DNA of 64,000 nucleotides, taken from NCBI GenBank assembly GCA_004123355.1, contig SCHM01000002.1:2666001-2730000 (forward strand), in the 5' to 3' direction. Under the pieces are notes generated by a model. The model was not told the origin of the DNA and did no database searches. It was given only the letters and a program-made list of their open reading frames with translations. The position numbers and the translations under genes were made by a program. Positions within the stretch are counted from its first letter, which is position 1; every line of letters begins with the position of its first letter. This document shows positions 35,376 to 46,936 of this stretch, piece after piece. The DNA is from Amphirosellinia nigrospora (lineage: Eukaryota > Ascomycota > Sordariomycetes > Xylariales > Xylariaceae).

Positions 35376-36858
35376 GATCATGGGTTTCTAAATCCCAATT
35401 CATAGGCACTGTCTACAGTTCATTACCTTATTATGGAATGTGGATTATTGGTTTAGGCATTTCAGGTGGTGTAAGATAAAGGTTCACAGATGAACTATGT
35501 ATGATAAATGAGATATGAGATAATTGATTTACTTACATGATCTTTTATGCCAACCCTCTTCCTGAGACATAGCTTCAAGTGTCACGAACAGTATATGACA
35601 TATGGTATCTCGCTGGAATGTACTATCATCAAACACGATTGGCGGTGTCAGGATATTGCGTATCGAGATGGCTATGTGTAGAAACACTCGGTGAGGGGTG
35701 GCCGAATAGGGAAGTCAGAACAAGGAGGCGAGATACTTAATTAAACGAGTATACCTTAATTAGCTACACACCACCCCTAGTTATCATTATTATTTTTTAG
35801 CTAATTTTAATTTCAGTCGTTCCTATCCATTAGGAATCCAGGCTCTTAAAAACAATTCCTACTACCCCTCAATGCGTGTTAGCCAGTTTGGCTGTACCAA
35901 TCTCTTCAGTATAGCAGTATTTCAACATGGAAAACCATCCGGGCCAATTCAGTGGTCAGTAAGTATAGAAAGCCTGAGAATCATGTGAAGATCAGGATTA
36001 GCAAGTGATATTTAGATTAATGAATGTTGAAACTTTTACGCGAAACGTTTTCGTGAACTGAATAACCCCGCGTTCTACCCCATAAATATAGTGCACGGAT
36101 AGGGGGTCACCGTAAGCACTAAAGCCCAGAATGTTTCCGATATATAGCCCCTGTAGCGGCCGAAGCGCCGACACAACAAACATGAGCATTTGTGGTTAGA
36201 CAGATTACCTCATGATGACCACAGACGGATGATTCGTTTCGTATAGATTTCTTTGTCCACTGTCATGTGGAAAGACAATTGCGAATATGCAACGACGACC
36301 AGGACTCAGTACCTCGTTATCGGAGACTTGGCCGTAGCTTCACTATACAGTAGAGGCGGTTAACGATCCGGTCAGCGCCAAGAGACACTAGCCTTAGTAC
36401 ATGTGCGGGCCGATCCGTCGTTGGTACCTGGCCATCAACCAGCGTGAATTAGGATTGGAGGGGAGAATACGCTGTTAAGTTAACATCGAAAGCCGTCTGC
36501 CGTATCTATTGGTCTCCTCCAGGCTACTAGTTACATGTCTATGATGGCTAGAGCGCAGTCAGCAACTCCCGCATCGACTGGTGCGACTAACACAACCATG
36601 CCAAGCTGGCAAGAGATGCTCTATATTCAAAAAATCACTACTCTCTTCCATTCTCATGGAGTAATTAGGATCTAGTACAAGTGCGAAACTAGCTATAGTC
36701 TGCTGAGGATTATCGTATAAGTCATAACTTATATATCACACTGCTCTTTCTCAGCAATATTGCATTATTATCTGGCCCCTAGCTAAGCCACCTCTTTTAA
36801 ATATCGTGTCGAGCATTCTTGCTCATGTGGCGAATTTTAGCGCCGTACTGATTAAGGG
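35376..36858. other. intergenic between convergent genes
   Basis: 1.5 kb between the 3' ends of the PARP gene (+) and the MFS transporter (-). AT-rich, with no recognisable coding, RNA or repeat signal. Confidence 0.5.
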
Positions 36859-38669
36859 TTAGTTATGATAGTGTCTTCGTGGTCCTGACAGTGCTTTTGA
36901 ACTGACCCTATAGAAAATGAAAGGAATTGGGATGAACAAAACGGCTATTCCGCCAAGAAGTGAGTTCCCAGGACCGATGCCGAGTGTTTCAAAGAGTTGG
37001 CGTGCCTGTTTACGTTTCTCGTTAGTTACAAGCAAAGGGGAGGAACAGGATCCAGCTTACGAAGAGTGGGAAAGTGGCACCAAACGAGGCCCGGAAAAGA
37101 GCGCTTCCGCGAATATGGAAGCGGCATACTTGGGGTACGCGATACCGAGGTAATTGAACAATGAGTTGAATAAGGTGACCACTCCGATAGAGAAGAGGCC
37201 GGACCAATGACAGGAACGATCCAGTGAATACTGGCGCGCGGTCCAGCCGAACCAAAAGAGACAGATTGGAAAGGCGAGGCATCCGACAAACGTTGGCGGT
37301 AGAACCATCTCGGGCTTGAAGCCCGGCTTGTCGAACTTGCTAGCTATGTTTGTTCTTATCCATAGCAAGAAGAGAGCTAAAGTGATGAGAGCAAAGACTA
37401 AGATGCTAAGGAAAACAAGTCCTTGCTCGCCAGGACTGAACCCATATATCCCGCCAAAGACGATAGGGAACGACTCGAACCAGAGGAACAAGACACCATA
37501 TAGCAATCCAGCATACAAGTCCATTAATAAGACGACGGGTTCGAAAAAGGTAAGCGTGAAAGCCCTGGCAAGATTGGCTAAATGATCTTTGGCGGTCGGT
37601 ATGTGAAGCTCAGAATGGCTTCGGTAACGGTTGTCCCCGGTCGCCTTCTAAATCTTTTGGCTCTCTTGTAGAGAATATTCGCTGCACTCGTCTCGGGGAA
37701 GAAGAAAAACATCGAGACGAGGACTGCGGCGCACAAGAAAGTAACGACCCAGATGGTCCAACGCCAACCCTTCACGGGTGCTAGGTATCCGCCGATGATG
37801 GGCCCAAAAACTGGACCGCAAGTACCAGCTGTTCCCCAGATGCAAATCAAGTACGAGACTAAGGCTGGATCGTATAGATCGACGATAGTACCTGCCCCAG
37901 TGGACAGACAAGGACTACCACAAAAACCCGTCACCCAACGAAAGACGAGAAAGACGGCGATGTTGGGGCGAAGCCGACCGGGAGTTGAAATACGACAAAC
38001 GCAAAGAGCGTCCAAAAAAAAATGCGGCTTCGTCCAATTTTTGGCATCTCGGACAGGGGAGACCACAGCATGGGGCCGACACCATACCCACTAGCAACAG
38101 CAAGGCGAGATGTTAGCGACAATGGGGCTAATAGCTTTTTCATGTAGAAGAGAGATGAGTTTGACTTACAGGGTAAAAAGGGATAGTCCCAAGGTGGCAA
38201 CAATTACACTAGCATCAAATTCTGCCATAAGGTCTGGCTCGCCAGGAACGTAGATAGAGCTCGCAATATAGACACCAAAGTTGAGGACGCATAGCTGGAA
38301 CATCATGGCGTGCTTCCACATGACAGGCCAATTCTGGGGGTTCTAGAGTCGAGGTCTTTGTATCAGAAAGCTATATCAAACTTATGAGCTAGGGAAATAA
38401 ACCTACTTCTGGGTCATCCGCGTACCAGTCCACTAAAAAATGTCGTCCTCGCCGCCATTATGGATTGCTGCTTCTTGGTCTTCCTCCTTCTCTGCCTTGG
38501 TAACGGAGCCGTTCAATTGTTCTGAATCGCCATGACGAATGCTTTTCGTCAATAGCGACGTATCACTCTCGTCTGGATATGGGAAAATTCTATTGCGTGA
38601 TAGGAGTCGGACCAACTCGCCAAAAGTAGTCGTACGTAGGAAGAAGGCAATGTTGTTATTACTGGCCAT
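36859..38669 (-). CDS. MFS multidrug/H+ antiporter (DHA1, FLR1-like)
   Basis: Plasma-membrane proton antiporter of the DHA1 family, typical exporters of azoles, polyamines or other small molecules. Exons 38669-38407, 38342-38170, 38090-37061 and 37005-36859 give about 538 residues. Family blocks: NPQNWPVMWKHAMM before TM1, GYGVGPMLWSPLSEMPKIGR (motif A-like loop), FLVFRWVTGFCGSPCLSTGA, WGTAGTCGPVFGPIIGGYLA (antiporter motif C), WRWTIWVV, YGVLFLWFESFPIVFGGIYG, and LFETLGIGPGNSLLGGIAVL at the C-terminus. Four one-base losses occur at homopolymers: A6 38435-38440, G4 37965-37968, A3 37580-37582 and A4 37095-37098 (forward strand). Adding four bases gives exactly 539 codons, so the protein is probably intact in the organism. 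Substrate unknown. Confidence 0.9.
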
Positions 38670-41123
38670 GTCGCTCGCTTGGGGTTTGGGCGGGGGAGGG
38701 GGTTTGCCCGGGTTAAAGAATGATATTGATAGCCAACGACGAGAACTAAGAAGCATGAGTCTTTTCCGATCCCCTAACTTTAGAAACACTCGTTAATTAT
38801 TTAGTGCACACCAAATTAGATAGATGGCATTTAACTACCGTAAATAAAAGCTTTGCGAATAAGGCCATAATTGAGAATCAGGGAATTAGTCGGACTTTAC
38901 GGTGGAGCTAAGTCTTAAGCCCGGATTGCTGGGCTTCAGTATATATCTGCTTGCAGATAGGTATAGGGGGACCCCATTTTAGCTACCTAGCTAGATGCTA
39001 TGCTACGCCGTCTAAATATCCAACGGTATGTTGTATTACACTGTTTAGACAAGTGCATGACTGCCTCAGTAGGTACTACTTGCTCTAGGAGTCAAATAGG
39101 CAATTACAAGTATAAATTTATTTGGAAGAAAAGGAATACTCCCTCTCGGATTACTGCCTCTTTTAATGTCTATATATCCATGCAGTACTAGTACATTGAC
39201 GTTGAAGCCACTTTTATGTTGCTGAGGGTACTAAGATGTCCCAGACGGCCTTTCGGCCTTTTTTCTCTCGGGTCAAGACACTGTATCGCTCCGGATCTTG
39301 CTGGGCAGGAGATGACCTTTGCATTGGCGCGCATCTCATATTTTTTCAAAGTCGAGATAGTTTCAAGCATCGGAAACTAGATGGGAGATCTCCTCGGGAT
39401 TGAGGCCGAGAATCGGCACTTCATCTATAAGCAGTCGGATATTCTTGCCCCTTTGAGAAAAAACGCCGATAGTTAGGATGGCCCAGAAGAATGTTCGTAT
39501 TGCTCATAATGTTCTCTAACCATGAGCGCCTTGAGCTTTCTAACTCCTTGGATGCCTCTGTGAGGATTCTATAGCTCATATTCATGAATACTGTTACTTC
39601 GCTTTACCTATCATAGTTACATATAGTCATCTCGTTTATGTACAACTTTCTTTGGGAGGCTATAGAAAGTCAGCAGAATGAAAGAGGGTCGAAGTCGAGT
39701 GTGTCAAGAGTCACGTATTGATAAGTCATAGATAATTGTTGTCGCGAGGAAAACTCAGAAATTGCCCTCTTAGCATTTAAATTTTACTTTGTTGCCATAT
39801 GCCAGACGTGTTTAGGTATGCATCGTAATAGAACGTTCTGTATAATTATACTAGTTACCTAATCCTAAGCACGTGTCTGATGGTGTCACGATGTACGTAG
39901 TCACGATGTGAGTAGTCACGGTGTACTTACCCAGCCCATAGACACCTAGCCCATAGACAAAGGACGTGTGCGTATATAGATGGAGACTAGTCATCAGGAG
40001 AGGTTGTAGATCCTTTGCGCAATAACAAGAGTCTTGCCTACCCCCATACCAGAGGTCCTGACAGGTGGGATTGCAACGATCAAATTTCTTCGGCATGTGT
40101 AACGCAAAGATTCGTGTCTACGCACGAGAGAAATTAAGGCCTTCTCAGTGAGCTGTATACGGGGAACCAATCAGTTCATAGTCTAGCCGAAAATTATCCA
40201 AATACAAGACTGCTTACGTTTTGGTCGACACGAATCAGATTGGTCTACACGGCTCTGAATCCAACCAGTGCTTTCAAATGACTCCTCTCATGTAACTCTA
40301 ACTTTGGGCCTGAAAGCGACGAAGAATGTCGAAAACATATTGAACGGCTGCCTCTCTGAAATGTTTCATTTTTCCTTTTTTTCTTTCTTTCAGTCTTTCT
40401 GGCTTATACGAGTGACCGGTGTTTACCGGAATATTTCGTAATAGTGTTTTTAGATGCTCAGAACGTGCTGAATAGTTGAATAGGACATGCTAGTTTCTAA
40501 TCGACACATACGTCCTAACCAGCGACGAGAGAATAATTTAATTAAACCGAGATAATCTACACACACCGATAACATCAGCACCAGATTACAGATCGGCGTG
40601 GGGATACTAGGACTATACTACGCACCGGAAAGGACCCGACGAATCATATCCCTTCAAGTTAGCCGCGCGGGACAAAATGAAACAATTGGTCGCCCTTTGG
40701 TAGTCCCACAAACGCAACAAGGGAACAACTAAGTCTAGCCTCAAAATCAACGGGAGCCAACGGTAATTCGCCTACAGCCGAGTTCCAATGCATAGTACCT
40801 AATTTTTAAAAAAATATCAGCAAGTTATTACGTGTACTACAGCATTCGATGGGTACCGTGACTTTTTACCATCCCTTACGTCGTCAACTCTTAGTCCGTC
40901 CGGTTTGTACTTAATACTCACATAGACAAAAAAACTCGACATGCACAATTTATCCGATTCCATGATCTCTCGTTCATTACTAAACAAATTTGCAGGCAAA
41001 TTTGTTACACTTTCATTTCAATCAGCTTCGTTTGACACGATTCTAATGTTATCAGAATTTTGAGCTTTTCTATTCTCGTGGTTCAAACTGACCCTCCTTA
41101 TTATACTCCAATAAATCTTCGCC
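38670..41123. other. intergenic, no supported gene
   Basis: Divergent region between the MFS transporter (-) and the GH64 gene (+). Contains a three-copy 15-bp tandem repeat at 39885-39929 and a short GGCC hairpin followed by T6 near 39247-39263. Otherwise AT-rich and unrecognised. Confidence 0.45.
39885..39929. repeat. 15-bp tandem repeat, three copies
   Basis: Units GTCACGATGTACGTA, GTCACGATGTGAGTA and GTCACGGTGTACTTA lie head to tail. It is followed directly by a two-copy CAGCCCATAGACA-like repeat. A minor minisatellite. Confidence 0.7.
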
Positions 41124-42480
41124 ATGGTCAAGGCTCAGTTTCTCTCTTCAGCACTTGCTGTGGTTTTTGGGTGTGGTGTTAACCTCGCAGCGGCTATGCC
41201 GTGTAGAGCAACTCATAACGTGCCACATGCTACGACGATACAATCCGAATCAGGCGTTACGCCCTTCTCGGTCACGATAAAGCCTCAAATTTCGAGTTCG
41301 TGTACCAAAAACACTTCGGCTTATATGCTCGGAGATGCGCCGAATCCTTCGAATCCTGGACAACCAGTTGGGTTCATTGCTCAACACGCACACGATGGTT
41401 CGACAAAGTACTTTATGCCACCTAGCAGCGCCCCCCAGGGCCGGGGATTGTTGCCCATGCCCCAACTTAAGCTGGAAAATCGGTGCCAGTGGCATGAACT
41501 TCACAACTCCGGGCACGGTCACCAGTGGCCGTATTTACGTCGTCGACGGCTCCCTCAATTTCTACTACAGCAAAGATGGCCAGATTATTCATCCCGATCC
41601 CGACAACGCGGCGGACATAGCCAGCGAGCAACGTTGGGGCTTCATCGAATTTAGCCATGTTCAAGATCCCAGCAGTGGCGATGTCGATATGACTGTCAAT
41701 CTGTCATTCGTTGACTGGGTAAGTCTTCCTTTGGGCATGTCTGTAAACGTACCAGGATGGAAACAGCCAGAAAACCGCGGCCATTCCCGGTCTGAAACCC
41801 GATGGCCTCGTCAAAATCTGCGATGGACTGTCTTCTCTCAACAGCTTCTGGCCTAAGCTGTGCATTAGAGGGCATGACAATATGCCACTCCGTGCCATGT
41901 CACCAGAAATATACACCAGCTTACACGCAGACGACCATGAGGCCATCGACTATTACGAGCCGTATATCGAGCAAGTTTGGGCGAAATACAAGACAGAGGA
42001 TCTAGAGATCAACACCCAGGTGGACGGACCGGATTCCACTGCGATGGTCGGTGATGGGAAGGTAGTGACTTGCCGCGTTGGTCAGTCAGACAATGTTCTT
42101 CACTGCGACAACGGCGCTGGGGATTTCAACCGCCCTGTATCAAGCGACATCTGGGGTGCAATTCGGGTCCTTTCGCAAACCCTACGAATGGAGCTGCAGA
42201 GTCGTGGTCACGCGCGCGCGTTAGGCCGCGCCTATGTGCCGCCTTCGTTCGTTCAACGCTGCATCTGGACGGTGCCCAACCCTCCCAAGCCGTCGGTTCC
42301 AGCACGTACTATCGGCAAAATATCACCAACCATTACGCTAGGCTAGTCCACGAGAACCTCCTCGATGGCAAGGGATACGCCTTCAGCTATGACGATGTAA
42401 ATCCTGGCGGTACCGAGAATTCGGCCGGCTTAGTCTCGACGTCGCACCCCTTGCAGCTGGCGATCTCCATTAACAGCTAG
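41124..42480 (+). CDS. secreted GH64 beta-1,3-glucanase
   Basis: Glycoside hydrolase family 64 enzyme (thaumatin-like fold) that cuts beta-1,3-glucan, about 452 residues, no intron needed. A signal peptide (MVKAQFLSSALAVVFGCGVNLAAA) leads into a domain with SVTIKPQISSSC, GRIYVVDGSLNFYYSKDG, EQRWGFIEFSH, VNLSFVDWVSLPLGMSV, AIPGLKPDGLVKICDGL, PLRAMSPEIYTS, YYEPYIEQVWAKYKTEDLEI, DIWGCNSGPF and ARLVHENLLDGKGYAFSYDD. The last block with DVNPGG is typical of the family end. Three frame changes occur: at the C6 run 41432-41437 (one base extra or two short), near 41757 (same sense), and at G4 42153-42156 (one short). Either set of corrections leaves a whole number of codons. Probably acts on the fungal wall or on competitor walls. 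Confidence 0.88.
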
Positions 42481-44142
42481 AATTTATCATTATCAAGTTC
42501 ATCTCAACCCTCTTGCGACCGTCTTCTTGGTGAATGTAACTGGTATTCTGCCCTATGATAGGTGAGTATCGGCGAACTGCGGGACAAGTGATCAGGGCGG
42601 CTAGAGGTGATAAGTGCTGGCTCGCACCTTGCTTTGTATATACGATCATGGATCCACATCTGGCTTCATCATGACTATCAATTGAAGTGGCCGGTAATTG
42701 GCGAGATTCGACAGGCGTTATATACACCCACAATGAAGACTTGGGGGGTGGAAATGGTAGTTAAAGGGAGCATACTGAATACCCGGGGTCCCGGGATCCC
42801 GAAATTCCAGATAGTGGGAGGGATAGGACACAAATATATGTAGTCGCCACAGGTAAATGCAAGTGAATTATAAAGTGCATGAAGTCAGCTTGCCTTGAAC
42901 ACGATACATATTTATGAGTCGCGTCCGAGGCAATAATCAATTACGTTTGATGTACCACATACTCATAGAAAGTACCTCCGGGCGGGAACGGAGTTTGACA
43001 CATAGGCTCGGGAAATAAAGTACTACGCCGCCTCAACATGAAATAGATATTGCCTAGTTGAGATAACGATCAGTCGTGTTGCAAGCATCTACTCCAAGCT
43101 ATCTGGAGCTATTTTGCTCATCTCAATGAAAACATTCTACTCTAAGAACTAGAAGCGTTCTGTGCCTCAAAATTCTGGTATTAGAATGTAAGAAGAGAAG
43201 AAGCCAGTGTAGAGTATAAACAAAGAATAAATAAGAGATGAAAGGGACGATAAGCAAGTCAGAGCTGCGGCGTTTCGACTGGTCAGCTCCATTAAACATA
43301 CATTTTATACCTTCGATGCTTCATTTGAGATAGCTTCTCCGAAATGTGCAAAGCTATGTTAGACGTGTTAATCATCAATATACTGATACCAGCCCACTGG
43401 ATTGTATTCGGGCTTGATACCGCAGACATTAATACGTGACGATCGTGTGCAGGGAGGGTGGGTCGAAGGATTTTGGTTGACACGACGGAGCTCTAGCGCC
43501 GGAGCTTAAACGCATAGACGCAGCGCATCAAGCACCGACATAGATAGTATCACTGGCTACGGAGCCTACTCGCTCGTGAAAGACAGAATATAAAGAACGA
43601 ATCGAATGATCATACCTCTTGGATGTATCGGAGGGGCTTTCGAGAAGTTCGCAACCGGGCTAAGAGCGTGTGAGTGAGAATGAGCGATATATCCACAATA
43701 CAACTCTCAAGGATAGGAAGGAATTATGAGTATACGACCTCGGTCCCGAGGACGCCACGGTCCCGAAGACACCGTGATCTTCACGTTGTATAAAGATGAA
43801 TGGAGTGGACCTCCCTAGAAGTGTCCTTGGTTCTTATATTTTATACTTCCAAAACAACGCCATATTTCTCTTCAGTTGAGCAGAGACAGTTTTATACTTC
43901 GTTTCCATCGGTTCGCGTATTTGGATAGTATATTGGTGGGCCTTACCACCCTCAATTATATATTCCAACCCATTTCTTCCATTCTTCATATTGGTCCCTT
44001 CCCGTCCGTCCGTCCGTCCGTCCTCACCCCGCTGCCTTGCCGTCGCCAGGCCTCGAACTTGGTTCCATTTACAATCAAGAAAGATCCCATCTAAGGGGAG
44101 CTCCTTCGACGTCAAAGTAACATTCGACAATTTCATATCGGT
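42481..44142. other. intergenic with simple repeats
   Basis: No supported gene. A two-copy 17-bp repeat starts at 43741 (CGGTCCCGAGGACGCCA and a variant), and a GTCC tetranucleotide tract spans about 44003-44023. Confidence 0.5.
44003..44023. repeat. (CCGT)n microsatellite
   Basis: About five tandem CCGT units. Short tetranucleotide tract just upstream of the aspartic-protease-like fragment. Confidence 0.7.
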
Positions 44143-44325
44143 ATGAGGCAGTTATCAAGTGCGACCCCTCGGTGTCGTCGACCTGCTCGGAATTTAAACC
44201 AAACTTTTAGCGTGGACTGCAGCACAAGCATCGCGGTAGTAGTGGTTGGGACTGAAGAAGTGAAGTTCGGCAACATCAAGGTACATGGCCAGGAAATTGG
44301 TATCGTTAACCGATTGTCATCCTGA
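44143..44325 (+). pseudogene. aspartic-protease-like (A1) fragment
   Basis: The segment VGTEEVKFGNIKVHGQEIGI followed by VNRL resembles the part of fungal pepsin-like proteases that reads GTxGTEEVxxGxIxVxxQEIGxVN, just after the flap region. The catalytic DTGSS block is not found upstream, and the frame closes at 44325 before the expected GLxGLAYP block. No second active-site DTG is seen downstream. I read this as an isolated remnant; a one-block match by eye is weak evidence. Confidence 0.35.
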
Positions 44326-45320
44326 GCGACGGTCTTTCTAGAGGCTCCTTGGTCTTATTTCCCCTTTCGCGTGTCTCAGAATCATGGATTTCCTCATCAA
44401 GGTTCTCGACTTCCATGATTCCTACGAGTTCCCTGGTCTCGCGATGTTTTATACACAACAATGCCGACTCTGCTTTCCAAAAATAGGCGCCCGCACACAC
44501 TAGGAAGAGTGCTGCTGCTGACAAGGTATGAGCCGCTGTTGTTCCGTATGCACAAGCAAGGCCAAGCTCTCGCTTGGTGTTGAGACTAACGACGATTCGT
44601 CACTGCGCCCGTGACGCTTATGGACGCGCTGCCGATAGAATCGACTGGTGGCAAGATCTGAGAAATGGGCACTAAGCATTGACGGCGTATCTGGGAGCCC
44701 GGAAACTCGTCAGTTCCTGCCAAGGCCAACGCACTAGCTTCCCAAGCTGGCGTTGATAGCGAAAACTTTTTAGCCAACTTCCAGAGAAGATTGAGGATCA
44801 GGTCAACGTAGCATTTACGCCCTCAGCGACGTACGATCCTACTATGGATAACTTCATTGCTGGTTTCGATGCAATGTCGCCTTCGTTAGTCCTGCCATTG
44901 CTAGGACAACGTTCTCCAAGAGCCTATCGTCATGATCTTTCCGCTTTCCAATTGTCCAAACCGAATGAAGGCACTCATAATTCAGAGACACTTCATCTTA
45001 TAACCGACTGCGTTCATATCGCTGCCGACCACGATACGATCAGCAACGGGACAAGGTATTGGGCTGAATTTCCTCTGTGGGTTCGACTTAAACGAGATGC
45101 GGTTCACCCCAAGCGCTGGCGGTAGTGCTTTGTCAAATCGCCGGTAGGTGGTGTTGGGACCGGCACTAGCCTTTCCTTGAGAGTCTCGTCGGATGGAGAG
45201 TTGGAGTCTTCTTCATGGCTGGGCAGTGGTGCTTTGGTACTGTTGCCTCGGGGTATTAGTGCTTTGATCTTGTGACAGGAATACTGATTTGTTGAGAGTC
45301 GAGATTCTCGCAGGGTCATC
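44326..45320. other. no supported gene; unrecognised frames
   Basis: Contains minus-strand frames 44306-44524 (a hydrophobic stretch AAALFLVCAGAYFW) and a plus-strand frame 44844-45125, neither of which I recognise. Possibly decayed coding DNA. Confidence 0.4.
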
Positions 45321-46936
45321 TTACGAAATAACATCTAACTTCTTCGCAGCTCCATTCGACTCATCAACCCTTTCGTCTCGGGCATTCCCGGCTTGCCACT
45401 CATGTGATAGTCGGTATTGAGATATCACCCGCGATGCAATGTCAGCTAAAAGACGGCTATCAAACATGCCCTCACGCCTACCGCTTAGGGCTGATAGCAG
45501 GCCAAAGGCTCTATTGATAATTGCGAGATCGGTGCATTTCATAACGATCATGAAGAGTGGTGCAATGACCCCTGTTTCAATGCCCAGGGACCTACTACCC
45601 GCTCCCTGAACTTGAGGTGTTGATTCTATCAGGTCGAGGACTTGGCTCATCCTTTGGACGCCCACAGAATTGGAAGGCCCATCAAATATTGACGGGTTAT
45701 AAGGAAAATTGCCTGCTAGTAGGAGTTGGAAAACGTCGTAATGGATGCGTAAGATGGTAATAGCTGGATCCTGTGCTCCTTCACGGACTTGTGTTGAATA
45801 TCCTTCTTCTCCATCGCTTGATTCTGCACTGCCACTCCAAGATCGATGATCGCCATGCTCTTCGGGGAGACGGATCGATCGCGGCTGAATCGGTTGAGCT
45901 TCTCGTGCCACTTCGTGAACGCCTCTTCAATCACCTGCTTTCCTAGCTTCAGTTTCTCTGGTAGGTCATGCTCCGGATATAATTTGAATTGTTGATTAGA
46001 TAGTAAGAATTGTAGCACACGACTTTGTAATGCCGCTAAATCTGCTTGTGCATTATCGAGAGTCGCGAAAGTATCGGATGCCGGGTCTTCGAGTTCTACG
46101 CCGCCGAGACCCATTTGCGAAAGAGGCCGCCGAGCACCGTCGAACATGCTGGCTTGTAGGTCAAATCGAACGAGCATTTGCTCTAGTAAATCTATATGTT
46201 CATGGTTGCGACTTTCAGGCACGAATTGCCCTCCCTCTTTTTGACGAGCCAGAATCCCGATTCCGCTGTTAAGATGCCGTATGGCTCCTTCAATGCTGCC
46301 TTGTGCATTCTCAAAACAGAAGAACAGCACGGAGCAAACAAGGGGGACGACGATAGATATTTCCTTTTTATTATCAATGCCGGCACTCATGTACTTGCGT
46401 AGAGACCGCATGGCTTTACTGTAGTGCACCATGGCTTCGGCCGGCAAAAGGTTGCTGCTGTCATGGTCATGTGCCGTTACATAATATTGGTGAGCACAGC
46501 TGAGGGCAACGACAGCTTGACGAACAGGGATATAGTCATGGCTATGCTGCAGCACGAGACGCATCCAAAACTCTGAACCAAGGTGTCCGCACAAGTCGTC
46601 GGCGCCTTGGACACAATAGTAATGTAGCAATCGCCGATCTTGCTGGCTACCAGGAATACGAAACGGAATCGCATAGGCCGTGATGGGTGTTGAGATTAGC
46701 ATGCTGGCGGCCTGGTCGTTGAGATCAGTGGTCGAGTATCCATCGCAGGTCTTTCCTGCTTCTGAACATCGTCGACAATGGGGTTTCGTCTCATCGCATT
46801 TGATATGCCGAGCTCTAGAGACTGTTAAGAGCTAGTAACACAAGTCGATTGAAAGGGATACTTACTTGCATCTCCCACAACCCCCTTTTGATCTCGGGCC
46901 TCCCCTTCGTCTTGCTTTCGGTTGAGATAACGGCAT
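45321..46936 (-). CDS. Zn2Cys6 transcription factor
   Basis: Fungal binuclear zinc-cluster regulator, about 521 residues, exons 46936-46866 and 46814-45321. The intron splits the zinc cluster, which reads GGCGRCK then ARHIKCDETKPHCRRC and SEAGKTCDGY; all six cysteines are present with the usual C-x2-C-x6-C spacing. The middle region (HYYCVQGADDLCGHLGSEFW, HDYIPVRQAVVALSCAHQYY) is the fungal-specific regulatory domain. Basic residues before the cluster (KARRRGGPRSK) should bind DNA and serve as NLS. One slip near 45781-45785 joins DIQHKSV to EGAQDPAITILRIHYD. The stop at 45321 is used, but a possible donor overlaps it, so a short extra exon cannot be ruled out. It lies next to a decayed transporter and a P450, so a pathway-specific role is plausible. 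Confidence 0.88.

Noticed and set aside
39247-39263. GGCC hairpin followed by T6, like a bacterial terminator
   Set aside because: Stem is only four base pairs and the setting is eukaryotic; most likely chance.
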